Shown piece by piece: positions 1 through 8,906 of a DNA stretch of 64,000 bases. Where the stretch lies: NCBI GenBank assembly GCA_018266775.1, contig JAFDZS010000005.1, forward strand, positions 186,257 through 250,256. The letters run 5' to 3'. Numbering within the stretch: the stretch's first letter is position 1; each line of letters opens with the position of its first letter. The notes beneath the pieces are model-generated. The model searched no databases. It saw only the letters and a program-made list of their open reading frames with translations, and had not been told where the DNA came from. This DNA is from Bacteroidota bacterium. GTDB lineage: Bacteria > Bacteroidota > Bacteroidia > Chitinophagales > Chitinophagaceae. The position numbers were made by a program, and so were the translations under genes.

Positions 1-300
1 GGCAGCATATCACTTACAAAAATTGCAGAGAAAATGAGCCATGCAGTGGCTGATTGTTTTCAGATTGAAAACCGGGGTTACATCCGTGAAGGTTATTGTG
101 CTGATCTGGTGGTGGTGGATATGCAAAAATCCTGCACCGTAACAAAAGAAAATATTTTATATAAATGCGGATGGAGCCCCTTAGAGAATTTTACTTTTCC
201 CGCATCTATAGAAAAAACATTTGTCAATGGGAATAAGGTATATGACCAGGGTATTTTTGATGAAACCACCAGGGGCCAGCGTCTTCTTTTCAACCGATAA
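1..300 (+). CDS. Dihydroorotase, C-terminal part (5' end outside window)
   Basis: The open frame runs in from the left edge and stops at 298-300, giving about 99 residues of the C-terminal end of an amidohydrolase. The segment NRGYIREGYCADLVVVD followed by the phrase FVNGNKVYDQG is typical of the end of dihydroorotase/allantoinase-type cyclic amidohydrolases, where the small beta domain closes the TIM barrel. Dihydroorotase makes dihydroorotate from carbamoyl-aspartate in pyrimidine synthesis. The metal-binding histidines lie upstream and cannot be seen, so allantoinase or another relative cannot be fully excluded. The ATG at 34 is internal, not the true start. Confidence 0.8.
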   Translation, partial: GSISLTKIAEKMSHAVADCFQIENRGYIREGYCADLVVVDMQKSCTVTKENILYKCGWSPLENFTFPASIEKTFVNGNKVYDQGIFDETTRGQRLLFNR

Positions 301-320
301 AAAATAAACGCCTTATTATT

Positions 321-348
321 CACCATTGACCATTCACCATTGACCATT
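321..348. repeat. Tandem 14-bp repeat, two perfect units
   Basis: The unit CACCATTGACCATT occurs twice without a gap (321-334 and 335-348), directly in front of the start codon of the MutS-like gene. Related words in the opposite orientation (AATGGTCAATAGT) occur near 1673 and 59980, so this looks like a dispersed low-complexity intergenic family. Confidence 0.75.
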
Positions 349-352
349 CTCC

Positions 353-1672
353 ATGCAGGCAGACAAAACCACACTTAACGATCTATCTATTTTCAACAGC
401 AATGAAGAACAGGAAGTATTGCATTACCTCGACTTTACCAACACAGTAGGGGGCAGAGACTGGCTCAGGCATTTTCTTTCCAATCCTTTTGACGATATTC
501 AAACCATAACGGATACCCAAACCATTATTAAAAAAATAATGGCCGTACAGGAAAAATGGGCACGCACCCCGTTAACCAACGGTACAGTGATGGTAATGGA
601 AAAATTTTATGAGTCGGCAGTGCAGGATATTCCGCATAACCCGGGTATGCTGGGCAGTTTTTATTACCGCCTCATCAGCGGGCCGGATTATTCACTCATC
701 CGCTACTCAGTAAAACATTTTGATGATTTCTTTATTGGCTTGCAGCAAATAGTGGATTTATTAACAGCAGATAATAACCCGGTGATATTAAAAACGCTGC
801 TGGACCAAATTCAGTTGCGCCTGAATAAAAATGGCTTACCCGAATTGCTGGACTATGATCGCAAAAGTAAGATGACGCGGCAGCAGGTATTGAAGTTGGG
901 ATATTACTTAAAGAGAAGGTATAAGCAGGAAGCAAAGGAATTAATTGAAATGTACAGCAAGCTGGACGCATATTACAGTATGGCCTGCGCATGTATTAAA
1001 TACAAACTCTGTTTCCCGGTGTTTATAGATGCACGGGAACCGGAAGTAAGGGCAACACAGTTATTTCACCCATTATTGCACACACCGGTTGCATATGATG
1101 TAGACTTGAAGCGGCAGCACAATTTTTTATTTTTAACCGGTGCGAATATGGCGGGCAAAAGCACATTTATAAAGGCTGCGGGCATAGCCGTATACCTTGC
1201 ACATACCGGTATGGGCGTGCCTGCACAAAGTATGGAACTGACTTTATTTGATGGTTTGCTCAGCAATATAAATGTGGTGGATAATATTGTGCAGGGAGAA
1301 AGTTATTTCTTTAATGAAGTGCAGCGGATTAAAAAAACCATAGAGAAGATCAGCAACGGAAAAAAATGGCTGATACTGATTGATGAACTCTTTAAAGGTA
1401 CCAATGTGCAGGATGCAATGAAATGCAGCAGCGCCGTTATTGAAGGCATGATCAAAATAAAAAACTCTTTATTCATTCTTTCTACACATTTATATGAAAT
1501 AGGCCACGACCTGGAACAATACCCCAACATCCAGTTTAAATATTTCGAAACCTCCGTGGTAAATGATCAACTGTATTTCAGCTACCAGTTAAAAGACGGC
1601 ATCAGTAACGACAGGCTCGGCTATCTCATCTTAAAACGCGAAGGCGTGGTGGATATGCTGCAAAGGTTGTGA
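353..1672 (+). CDS. MutS-like ATPase (domain III/V only)
   Basis: A 439-aa protein with a C-terminal MutS ATPase domain. The P-loop GANMAGKST is at residues 263-271, the Walker B segment LILIDEL at 340-346, and the STH motif at 377-379. About 230 mainly helical N-terminal residues correspond to the core/lever part of MutS; the mismatch-recognition domain I is absent. Full MutS is about 850 aa, so this is one of the short MutS-related proteins common in Bacteroidota, probably DNA-binding but of unknown function, and not the mismatch-recognition protein itself. The start at 353 lies immediately after a tandem repeat. There is no operon partner: the next gene begins 134 bp downstream behind its own likely promoter. 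Confidence 0.85.
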   Translation: MQADKTTLNDLSIFNSNEEQEVLHYLDFTNTVGGRDWLRHFLSNPFDDIQTITDTQTIIKKIMAVQEKWARTPLTNGTVMVMEKFYESAVQDIPHNPGMLGSFYYRLISGPDYSLIRYSVKHFDDFFIGLQQIVDLLTADNNPVILKTLLDQIQLRLNKNGLPELLDYDRKSKMTRQQVLKLGYYLKRRYKQEAKELIEMYSKLDAYYSMACACIKYKLCFPVFIDAREPEVRATQLFHPLLHTPVAYDVDLKRQHNFLFLTGANMAGKSTFIKAAGIAVYLAHTGMGVPAQSMELTLFDGLLSNINVVDNIVQGESYFFNEVQRIKKTIEKISNGKKWLILIDELFKGTNVQDAMKCSSAVIEGMIKIKNSLFILSTHLYEIGHDLEQYPNIQFKYFETSVVNDQLYFSYQLKDGISNDRLGYLILKREGVVDMLQRL

Positions 1673-1735
1673 ATGGTCAATAGTCCATTCACTATAAGCT
1701 ATCAGTCATGAGCCATCAACTATTAACCATCAGTA
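1673..1735. repeat. Degenerate AATGGTCAATAGT-type intergenic repeat
   Basis: Directly after the stop codon of the MutS-like gene the sequence consists of short variants of AATGGTCAATAGT, CCATTCACTAT and CCATCAACTATTAACCAT. The same words appear in the ftsQ-ftsA gap (about 59957-60037) and, inverted, at 321-348. No reading frame or strong stem is seen. Confidence 0.5.
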
Positions 1736-1781
1736 ATTTAAAATATTAGTGTACTCCTTTCCGTTTTAGCTTGCTTTCCCT

Positions 1782-1789
1782 TAGTTTTG
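1782..1789 (+). promoter_or_regulatory. Candidate Bacteroidota -7 element for yifB
   Basis: TAGTTTTG matches the Bacteroidota -7 consensus TAnnTTTG and ends 17 bp before the yifB start. I see no clear -33 TTTG at the usual distance, so the call rests on the -7 match and its position. Confidence 0.4.
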
Positions 1790-1806
1790 CCGAAATGTGA
1801 TACCCC

Positions 1807-3351
1807 ATGTTAGTAAAAACATTCGGCAGTACTGTATATGGTGTGGAAGCCATCACCATTACGGTAGAAGTGAGCGTGCCAGGGCACGGAACGGATTATT
1901 ATATTGTTGGCTTACCCGACAGTGCGGTTAAAGAAAGTCTGCAGCGGGTGGAAAGTGCCATCAAAAGCAATAAATATTATATGCCCCGTACCAAACTGGT
2001 GGTAAACCTTGCCCCGGCGGATATACGAAAAACAGGAACAGCATTTGATTTGCCCATTGCCATTGGAACTTTAGCAGCCACTGAACAACTTCAGAATCCT
2101 GAAAAATTAGCCCAATATGTGATCATGGGTGAGCTGAGCCTGGACGGAACCATACGCCCCATTAAAGGCGCACTGCCCATTGCCATACAGGCACGGAAGG
2201 AAAATTTTAAAGGGTTGTTTGTTCCTGTTCAAAATGCAAGGGAAGCTGCGATGGTCAACAACCTGGATGTTTTTGGTGTCAGCCACATCAATGAAGTCAT
2301 CCATTTTTTTAAAGACGAAAACACCCTGCAGCCGGTAGTGGTGAATACCAGGGAAGAATTTGCCCAGGCACAAAGTGATTTTGACATAGACTTCAGCGAT
2401 GTAAAAGGGCAGGAGAATATTAAAAGGGCACTGGAAATTGCAGCGGCAGGCGGACATAATGCAATATTGATTGGCCCGCCGGGTGCAGGTAAAACCATGC
2501 TGGCAAAACGGCTGCCAACTATTTTACCACCTTTAAGCTTACACGAAGCATTAGAAACAACAAAGATACATTCTGTTGCCGGTAAACTGCCTGAGCATGC
2601 TACACTCATCTCCAAAAGACCGTACCGCTCGCCGCACCATACTATAAGTGATGTGGCATTGGTTGGCGGTGGCGGAAACCCGCAACCCGGCGAAATATCG
2701 TTGGCACACAATGGCGTTTTATTTTTAGATGAACTGCCCGAATTTAAAAGAACCGTATTGGAAGTGATGCGCCAACCGATGGAAGAAAGAAAAGTAACCA
2801 TCAGCCGGGCAAAAGTGGCATTAGATTTTCCGGCCAGCTTTATGCTGATAGCGAGTATGAATCCCTGCCCGTGCGGATTTTTCAACCATCCAGAAAAAGA
2901 ATGTACCTGTGCGCCGGGAACGGTGCAGAAATACCTGAATAAAATATCCGGCCCGTTGCTGGACCGTATAGATTTGCATGTGGAAGTAACACCCGTTGCA
3001 TTTAATGAATTATCATCGGCACAGCCATTTGAAAAAAGCAGTCATATACGGGAGCGGGTTATTAAAGCAAGAGACATACAGGCGGAACGTTACCAGCAAT
3101 CTGCCGGTGTATATGCCAATGCACAGATGAGCAGTAAACAACTGAAAGAAATTTGTGTGATTGATCCGGCAGGCCAAAACCTGTTAAAAAATGCGATGGA
3201 AAAACTCAACCTTTCTGCCCGTGCGTATGACAGGATATTAAAAGTAAGCCGCACCATTGCCGACCTTGCGGGCAGTGAAGACATTAAGCCGGAGCATTTG
3301 GCAGAAGCCATTCAATACCGCAGTTTAGACAGGCAGGGATGGGCGGGATAA
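1807..3351 (+). CDS. YifB/ComM family Mg-chelatase-like AAA+ ATPase
   Basis: A 514-aa protein with the standard architecture and length of the YifB/ComM family. It has an N-terminal ChlI-like Lon-protease-fold domain (about 1-170), a Mg-chelatase AAA+ module with P-loop GPPGAGKT at 223-230 and Walker B FLDE at 306-309, then a Cys-rich insert (C354, C356, C366, C368) and the C-terminal helical lid domain. ComM in naturally competent bacteria is a helicase that helps branch migration during transformation; in others the role is unclear. The gene is monocistronic, with its own -7 element upstream and a terminator downstream. Identification is firm, biological role less so. Confidence 0.93.
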   Translation: MLVKTFGSTVYGVEAITITVEVSVPGHGTDYYIVGLPDSAVKESLQRVESAIKSNKYYMPRTKLVVNLAPADIRKTGTAFDLPIAIGTLAATEQLQNPEKLAQYVIMGELSLDGTIRPIKGALPIAIQARKENFKGLFVPVQNAREAAMVNNLDVFGVSHINEVIHFFKDENTLQPVVVNTREEFAQAQSDFDIDFSDVKGQENIKRALEIAAAGGHNAILIGPPGAGKTMLAKRLPTILPPLSLHEALETTKIHSVAGKLPEHATLISKRPYRSPHHTISDVALVGGGGNPQPGEISLAHNGVLFLDELPEFKRTVLEVMRQPMEERKVTISRAKVALDFPASFMLIASMNPCPCGFFNHPEKECTCAPGTVQKYLNKISGPLLDRIDLHVEVTPVAFNELSSAQPFEKSSHIRERVIKARDIQAERYQQSAGVYANAQMSSKQLKEICVIDPAGQNLLKNAMEKLNLSARAYDRILKVSRTIADLAGSEDIKPEHLAEAIQYRSLDRQGWAG

Positions 3352-3362
3352 ATATCGCATAG

Positions 3363-3384
3363 AAAAAATCAGGCAGATTTTTTT
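3363..3384. terminator. Intrinsic terminator between convergent yifB and lacI
   Basis: AAAAAATC (3363-3370), a 5-nt loop and GATTTTTT (3376-3383) form a hairpin flanked by A and T tracts on opposite sides. It could work in both directions between the two convergent genes. Confidence 0.6.
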
Positions 3385-3410
3385 GTATTGTTTGCATCAA
3401 CAACATAAAA

Positions 3411-4406
3411 TTACTGGCTTGATTTTCGGAGTTGAAAGGTGCAGTCAATCACCACATCTTTATCTTCAAAACTTTTCTTTTTCTTCAGCTTTTGAAACAT
3501 TGTTTCTGCGGCTACACGGCCAATTTGTACGGCGGGGTGTGCAATGGAAGAAAGCGGTGGCGACAATAACGCAGCCGTTGGGGAATTAAAAAAACTGATG
3601 ATTTTTAATTGTTCGGGAATAGTGATGTTCAGTTTATGGCAATGATCGTACAACAACAACGTATACCGCTCCACGGTGGAAAAAATGCCATCCGGTTTAA
3701 GGTTGATCAGCGCATGGCCAATTATTTTTTGAGCTTCCGTTTCATTTTTGCACAACAGAATATTTTTTCTTTCCGCTTTCAGGCCATTTTTTTCCAGCGC
3801 ATCGGTATATCCTTTAAGCCGTGCATTGGTAACTGAAAGTTGTTCAGAAATTCCGATGAATAAAATATTACTGCATTTTTTTCGGATAAGATGTTCTGTA
3901 GCCTTTAAACCGCTTTCATAATCATTGCAGGTAATGGAACGGATGCCGGCTTTATCAATAACACGGTCAAAAAATACGATGGGAATTGAATTGCCAAGGT
4001 TTTCAATATGGCTAAAATCTTTTTCAGAACTGTCAGCCACAGAAATCATCACACCATCCACACGGCCACTATACAGGCCTTTTAAAATATCCACTTCCCT
4101 GTCGTGCTTATCGTGTGTTTGATAAATGAGCACATGGTACCGGTTCCTGTTGGCAATTTCTTCAATAGCATCCAATGCAAGTGAAAAAAAATGGTTTGAA
4201 ATATCAGGAATGATTACCGCAATGGTTTTAGCTGATCCACGCTTCAGGCTTGTTGCCTGCGGGTTGGGATGAAAGTTGACTTTTTTTACAAACTCAGCAA
4301 TCCGCTGTTTGGTTTTCTGGCTGATTTCATAACTATCATTCAATGCCCTTGAAACCGTGGAAGGCGAAACATTCAGTTGTTTGGCAATTTCAACAATAGT
4401 CATCAT
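3411..4406 (-). CDS. LacI-family transcriptional regulator (distal to PL6)
   Basis: A 331-aa LacI/GalR-type repressor. The N-terminal helix-turn-helix and hinge (IVEIAKQLNVSPSTVSRALN, about residues 4-23) is followed by a periplasmic-binding-protein-like effector domain (about 60-331). It lies 65 bp downstream of the PL6 lyase gene on the same strand, so it is probably the third gene of lacI-PL6-lacI. Its effector is likely a uronate or derived sugar acid (inference from context). It is clearly diverged from the second LacI protein at 6740-7777, so the pair is not a recent duplication. Confidence 0.88.
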   Translation of the reverse strand: MMTIVEIAKQLNVSPSTVSRALNDSYEISQKTKQRIAEFVKKVNFHPNPQATSLKRGSAKTIAVIIPDISNHFFSLALDAIEEIANRNRYHVLIYQTHDKHDREVDILKGLYSGRVDGVMISVADSSEKDFSHIENLGNSIPIVFFDRVIDKAGIRSITCNDYESGLKATEHLIRKKCSNILFIGISEQLSVTNARLKGYTDALEKNGLKAERKNILLCKNETEAQKIIGHALINLKPDGIFSTVERYTLLLYDHCHKLNITIPEQLKIISFFNSPTAALLSPPLSSIAHPAVQIGRVAAETMFQKLKKKKSFEDKDVVIDCTFQLRKSSQ

Positions 4407-4471
4407 ACTTGTGCAACAAATAAAATTATTAAAATGTAAAACAACAAATCACACCCGGCTGCCTTGTATTA

Positions 4472-6736
4472 TCAATGCTCAGCTTCAACAAATTTATCTT
4501 TTATTATGGTACCCGATCCTGTTACGGCATTATTTCTTAAAATATGTTTTGCCCTCACAGCATCCTCGTATTGAATTAACGGCATTCCTTTATTACAATC
4601 TGTAAACCTGTTTTTTTCAATCAGTGATAATTGCGTTCCGTATAAATATATAATCGGCTCACCGTTTTTCGAATAGCATTTGTTCAACACATTGTTTGAA
4701 AAAGTAAGCTTTGGCCCCATGGTGCTTTCATCATTACCGGTACGCAGCATTGACAGGATTTGGCCCTGGCCATCCTGGAATGTGCAATTGTTGATGCTTA
4801 ATTTTTCAACATTGTAATAACCTTTCTTACCGGTTTCTTCCGTAAACTTAAAAATATCATTGCTTATATTTTTAAAAGAACATTGGCTGATGATAATGCT
4901 GTCGCAAACGCTTGCCTTAGCCGCGGAAAAGAAAACGCCGTCAAAGTTGCTGATGCTGCAATTACGCATCGAAAAATTGCTGTGCCCGCTGCTGCCTGAT
5001 GTATCGGTAATAATAAATGAATGCACTGGTGATGATTTCAGATCAATATCAAGGTTGCTTAATTGTAAGTTGTTGCCCGCTTTTAACTGGAACAGAAATG
5101 GAGCGGCATCACCTTTAAACACAAAGCTGGTATGTTTTTTTGGAGCGGCAGTTAATAGTACATCGGTTGTAATGCTTACTGGTGCATCAAAAATATATTC
5201 GCTTCCGGTGAGGTTAATAACAAGTGCATTTTTTGTTTGGGAATTAAGTTGCTGCATTACATCAGCAACAGTTTTACAATTCACTTTTTTGATTTCTTTT
5301 TTCCCATTTTTTTGTACAAACCATTTTGCCCCGCATGCGGTAAGTGCATTGGTCGTTATTTTTTCTAACGAACCAAAACTGGATAATCCCTGTTTTGCAG
5401 AAAGCGATGTGAGCAACCTTGTTTTTCCAATTGAAAGCAACGAATCACCAATGGCAACACCGGCATTGCTTGCCGTTACAGGTACGTTCAAATGATCCAC
5501 TTCCTGTTGTTTTAAAACTGTCTTAGTAAATCCATCGGTAAGCTGTTGTTGTAAATGTGTACTTGCAGCATTACCGGCAAAGCTGATGCCGCTCATATTA
5601 TCATACACATGGTATAAAAGGCTGTCACGGCTGTTATAAAATAGATTGTTCAGGAATTTTACCTCGTGCGGTGCAACCGTTCTTTCCGTATCACTGCCTT
5701 CACAAAAGCTGATGGGGGCGCAGTCAACAAAACTGTTATTGCATATTACTGCATCTGAAACTTCCAGGTAGCGGTTAGCAGGCGAATGCGGTATACCATT
5801 CATTATTGACAATGGAGAACGGAAACCTTCGCCCCGGCATTTATAAAACAGGTTATTGATAACCCATTGCCCTTTGTTGATGATGCGTACACCACCAGTA
5901 CCTTCTTTATTATTGCCGAGGAAAATATTATTCTCAACGGTGTTATAATTGCCATGCCTGAGTACAACACCGCCCTGGCATTCTTTAAAAAGATTATTGC
6001 GGACAACATTCCTGCATGATTTGATAGAGATGATTTCCGTTTCACCATCACAATGCTCAAAATAGTTATCAGTAATTTGTGTGTTGGAATTATACTGGCA
6101 TTGTTCAGATACGCCCACCCTGATAATTTCACCACCATTGGATGCCAGCGGAATGCGTACTCCAAAATAATTATGGTCAATGGAGTGAAAATTTTCCTGG
6201 CTTCTTTCATCATCCAGTATTACCGCAACAAGCACCCCGATATTTTTTTTATTTAAAAAACTGCAGTGGTCAATGCGGTTGTTTTTACCATAAAAAGCCA
6301 CCCAGTAATTTTCATCCAGTCTTTTGGGGTTATTGAAATTGTCAATAACAGTATTGGTTACCCTGCAATTGCGGGCAATTTCATTTTTATTTACCCTGAA
6401 GGTGATGACCGCGTCAGTTCCTGAATAGCCGTTTGTAAAAAGCAGCCCGTCAACCGTAATAAAAGTTCCGCCTAATTTAAGTTTTGAATGGCCTGATATG
6501 GTAACCCTGCCCGGTTGTTCTGCTTTAAAAACAATGGGCTGTTCTTTGGTTCCGTTGCAGTTCAATGCCAGCACCACGTTATTCCATTCGCCGTTCCTGA
6601 GTACCACGGTATCTCCCGGCTTTGCTTCCTTATTGGCAGTATTTAACTCTGCAATATTTTTTGCAACAATCGTTTTTGCGCTGGCAAACAAACCTGTAAA
6701 CAGTGAAAAACTCACTAATAAAATTTTGGAAAGCAT
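4472..6736 (-). CDS. Polysaccharide lyase family 6 (alginate lyase / chondroitinase B-like)
   Basis: A 754-aa secreted protein with signal peptide (residues 1-20, ending ASA). It consists of right-handed beta-helix repeats of PL6. The first half contains the PL6 catalytic pair: a lysine in IISIKS (K239) and an arginine in VLRHGN (R260), 21 residues apart, the same spacing as in chondroitinase B. Many Bacteroidota PL6 proteins have a second beta-helix domain, as seems to be the case here (about 480-754). PL6 enzymes cleave alginate (often MG or poly-G) by beta-elimination; alginate is favoured here because PL17, KdgF and an SDR reductase are adjacent. The stop of the upstream lacI lies only 3 nt before the start, so the two genes are co-transcribed. 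Confidence 0.88.
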   Translation of the reverse strand: MLSKILLVSFSLFTGLFASAKTIVAKNIAELNTANKEAKPGDTVVLRNGEWNNVVLALNCNGTKEQPIVFKAEQPGRVTISGHSKLKLGGTFITVDGLLFTNGYSGTDAVITFRVNKNEIARNCRVTNTVIDNFNNPKRLDENYWVAFYGKNNRIDHCSFLNKKNIGVLVAVILDDERSQENFHSIDHNYFGVRIPLASNGGEIIRVGVSEQCQYNSNTQITDNYFEHCDGETEIISIKSCRNVVRNNLFKECQGGVVLRHGNYNTVENNIFLGNNKEGTGGVRIINKGQWVINNLFYKCRGEGFRSPLSIMNGIPHSPANRYLEVSDAVICNNSFVDCAPISFCEGSDTERTVAPHEVKFLNNLFYNSRDSLLYHVYDNMSGISFAGNAASTHLQQQLTDGFTKTVLKQQEVDHLNVPVTASNAGVAIGDSLLSIGKTRLLTSLSAKQGLSSFGSLEKITTNALTACGAKWFVQKNGKKEIKKVNCKTVADVMQQLNSQTKNALVINLTGSEYIFDAPVSITTDVLLTAAPKKHTSFVFKGDAAPFLFQLKAGNNLQLSNLDIDLKSSPVHSFIITDTSGSSGHSNFSMRNCSISNFDGVFFSAAKASVCDSIIISQCSFKNISNDIFKFTEETGKKGYYNVEKLSINNCTFQDGQGQILSMLRTGNDESTMGPKLTFSNNVLNKCYSKNGEPIIYLYGTQLSLIEKNRFTDCNKGMPLIQYEDAVRAKHILRNNAVTGSGTIIKDKFVEAEH

Positions 6737-6739
6737 AAT

Positions 6740-7777
6740 TTATTTTTTTTGTGTAATGGTGGTCGTTAGTTTCATGGATGATTCCCTGGTAAATAATTTG
6801 GGACTCATAATGTGCTCCGTGTTGTTCGGGCTTTCATTGTTATGCATCACTTCAATAAACAATTTTGCAGCAGCTTTGCCCAATTCAAAAGAAGACATAT
6901 CAACGCTGGATATTTGTGGCGTAACAAGGTTCACTACGGGTTCATTATTAAAACCCACGAGGCCAATATCGTGCGGCATTTGTAATCCTTTTTTCTTAAT
7001 CGCCAGCATGGCACCAATGGCCATCCTGTCGCTGATGGCGAAAATGGCATCAGGCCTTTTCTTCATAGATAATAATTCCTGCGTGGCAAAAAAAGCATAG
7101 TCCTGGTTAAAGTCGCAGTGGATGATAAGCGCATCATCTTTTTTTATTTTATATTTTTTAAGTGCGTTTAAATAGCCCTGCATGCGGCTGTTGCTGATGC
7201 CTAAATTTTTTGGACCGGCTAAAATAGCAATGCGTTTATAACCCTGTTCCAAAAGATGTTCTGTAGCAATGAAACCGCCTTTTTCATTATCGAGGCGTAC
7301 ACTTGGCGCCAACAGGTGTGGTGTAATACGGTCAAACATCACCATCGGGATATTTCTTTCCTGTATTTTTTTAAAATGCTCAAATGATTTTGTTTCGCTC
7401 GATACTGAAATAATAAAGCCATCCACTAAACTGTCCAGTAAACGCCTGGTGTTTACAATTTCTCTTCCAAACGATTCATTGCTTTGGCAAACCATTACGG
7501 TTAAGCCAGCTTCTAAAGCCACTTCATCAATACCTCTGACCATCATGGATAATACATAATCTAAATTGGGAACAATAACACCAATGGTATGCGTTTGCCT
7601 TTGCCTGAGGCTTAACGCCAGTTTGTTGGGCTGGTAATTCATTTCATCAGATAATTCCATTACCGCTTTCTTCGTGTCTTTGTTTACATCAGGTGCGTTA
7701 CGCATGGCCCTGGATACAGTAGAGATGGAAATGTTCAGCCGTTTGGCAATGTCTTTAATGGTGGCAGGCTTGTCCAT
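6740..7777 (-). CDS. LacI-family transcriptional regulator of the polyuronate locus
   Basis: A 345-aa LacI/GalR protein. The helix-turn-helix IKDIAKRLNISISTVSRAMR spans about residues 7-26, followed by a sugar-binding effector domain. It is the first gene of the minus-strand operon (lacI-PL6-lacI) and diverges from the SDR-PL17-kdgF genes across a 330-bp gap that holds a perfect palindrome. LacI regulators of alginate and pectin loci usually respond to unsaturated or keto-deoxy uronates; that is a family-level expectation, not something the sequence proves. Confidence 0.9.
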   Translation of the reverse strand: MDKPATIKDIAKRLNISISTVSRAMRNAPDVNKDTKKAVMELSDEMNYQPNKLALSLRQRQTHTIGVIVPNLDYVLSMMVRGIDEVALEAGLTVMVCQSNESFGREIVNTRRLLDSLVDGFIISVSSETKSFEHFKKIQERNIPMVMFDRITPHLLAPSVRLDNEKGGFIATEHLLEQGYKRIAILAGPKNLGISNSRMQGYLNALKKYKIKKDDALIIHCDFNQDYAFFATQELLSMKKRPDAIFAISDRMAIGAMLAIKKKGLQMPHDIGLVGFNNEPVVNLVTPQISSVDMSSFELGKAAAKLFIEVMHNNESPNNTEHIMSPKLFTRESSMKLTTTITQKK

Positions 7778-8107
7778 ATAGCAAAATCTTTATGCGGTAA
7801 AACTACTGTTTAAAGGAATACGATAATACCGGCAGCGTTACCGGTAACGTTCTCGATACGCATAATTTTAGATTTTAAAAAATAAAATGAAATATTTTAA
7901 AATAATTTCTAAAAAAATTGAGTAATATTTTAAATATTAAAAAGTGACAAAATAATCAGGGCTGCAATCTGCCACTTAATATTACACTGCGAAGAGAGCT
8001 GTATGAATCATTTGCTGCTGGCAATACCAAAAGCCTGGCCTGTGAACAATACTGCTCCTGTAATAATCATAGTGTTCAACAATTAACTCAAAAAATATTC
8101 TTTAAAC
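7778..8107. other. Divergent intergenic regulatory region of the polyuronate locus
   Basis: This 330-bp gap lies between divergent lacI and the SDR gene. It holds a 14-bp palindrome (7836-7849) close to lacI and a very AT-rich stretch (about 7860-7950) suited to promoter opening. A further 150 bp near the SDR gene show nothing beyond tiny open frames of 20-27 codons. No RNA gene is recognised. Confidence 0.6.
7836..7849. promoter_or_regulatory. Candidate LacI-family operator, perfect 14-bp palindrome
   Basis: CGTTACCGGTAACG is a perfect even-centred palindrome with central CG, the geometry of LacI/GalR-family operators. It resembles the gluconate-repressor type GTTACCGGTAAC. It sits 59 bp upstream of the lacI start and about 260 bp upstream of the SDR start, so it is best placed to control lacI-PL6-lacI and possibly the divergent operon. 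Confidence 0.65.
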
Positions 8108-8854
8108 ATGAAAGGCAAAGTAGCATTGGTAACAGGCGGTGGCCGCGATATTGGCCGGGAAACATCTATCAAACTGGCAGCAGCCGGTGCATCTGTTTGT
8201 ATTAATTATTATGACGGTCACGAACAGGCGAAGGAGACACTAAAGATGATTACAGATGCTGGCGGAACGGCAATACTGGCACAGGGCGATATGACCCAAT
8301 CTGCCGATGTAAAAAAAGTTGTGGATCTGTGTACAACAGCATTTGGTAACGGGATCAACGTGCTGGTGAATATTGCCGGTGGATTAATGGGAAGAAAAAC
8401 TATTGCCGAAATTGATGAAACATTTTGGGACGCAGTGATGAACGTAAACCTGAAATCTGTTTACCTGGTTTGTAAAGAAGTAATACCACACATGCCCGCA
8501 GGAAGTGCTATTGTAAATTTTGCATCGCAGGCGGCGAGAGATGGCGGCGGTGCCGGCGCTATTGCTTACTCTACAGCAAAAGGCGGGGTACTAACTTTTA
8601 CAAGAGGGTTGGCAAAAGAACTGGGGCCCAAAGGCATTCGTGTAAATGTTGTTTGCCCCGGTATGATCAATACCACCTTTCATAACACGTTCACCAAACC
8701 TGAAGTAAGGGCCAATGTTGCCGCAGCCACTCCTTTGCGCAGGGAAGGTGAAGCCGGTGAAGTGGCCGACCTGGTATTGTACCTCGCATCCGGCGCTGCT
8801 TCATTTATTACCGGTGCTTCTATTGATATTAATGGCGGAACCTATTTTGTTTAA
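8108..8854 (+). CDS. SDR-family oxidoreductase, probable DEH (4-deoxy-5-keto-uronate) reductase
   Basis: A 248-aa classical short-chain dehydrogenase. The nucleotide-binding TGGGRDIG is at residues 9-16, catalytic Ser at 140 (NFASQ), YSTAK with Tyr154 and Lys158, and an acidic/polar N-terminal beta-alpha-beta. The C-terminal ITGASIDINGG segment is typical of FabG-like SDRs. Its position next to PL17 and a KdgF-like cupin points to the NAD(P)H-dependent reduction of DEH to 2-keto-3-deoxygluconate in alginate catabolism. A generic 3-ketoacyl-ACP reductase is excluded only by context. First gene of the plus-strand run, 52 bp before the PL17 start. Confidence 0.8.
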   Translation: MKGKVALVTGGGRDIGRETSIKLAAAGASVCINYYDGHEQAKETLKMITDAGGTAILAQGDMTQSADVKKVVDLCTTAFGNGINVLVNIAGGLMGRKTIAEIDETFWDAVMNVNLKSVYLVCKEVIPHMPAGSAIVNFASQAARDGGGAGAIAYSTAKGGVLTFTRGLAKELGPKGIRVNVVCPGMINTTFHNTFTKPEVRANVAAATPLRREGEAGEVADLVLYLASGAASFITGASIDINGGTYFV

Positions 8855-8906
8855 GCATAAGAAAAATGTTCCCGCATGGGGAGCAGGTTAAAAACGATTG
8901 TTGCTG

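Noticed and set aside
2229..2885. 218-codon minus-strand frame
   Set aside because: Antisense shadow of yifB, which covers the same bases with intact Walker motifs.
4860..5495. 211-codon plus-strand frame
   Set aside because: Antisense to the PL6 lyase, which has convincing catalytic residues and a signal peptide.
7980..8090. Tiny frames (27 codons plus strand; 20 codons minus strand with an SDR-like ITGAVLFTGQAFGIA phrase)
   Set aside because: Too short and without start context or further homology; a decayed SDR end is possible but not supportable.
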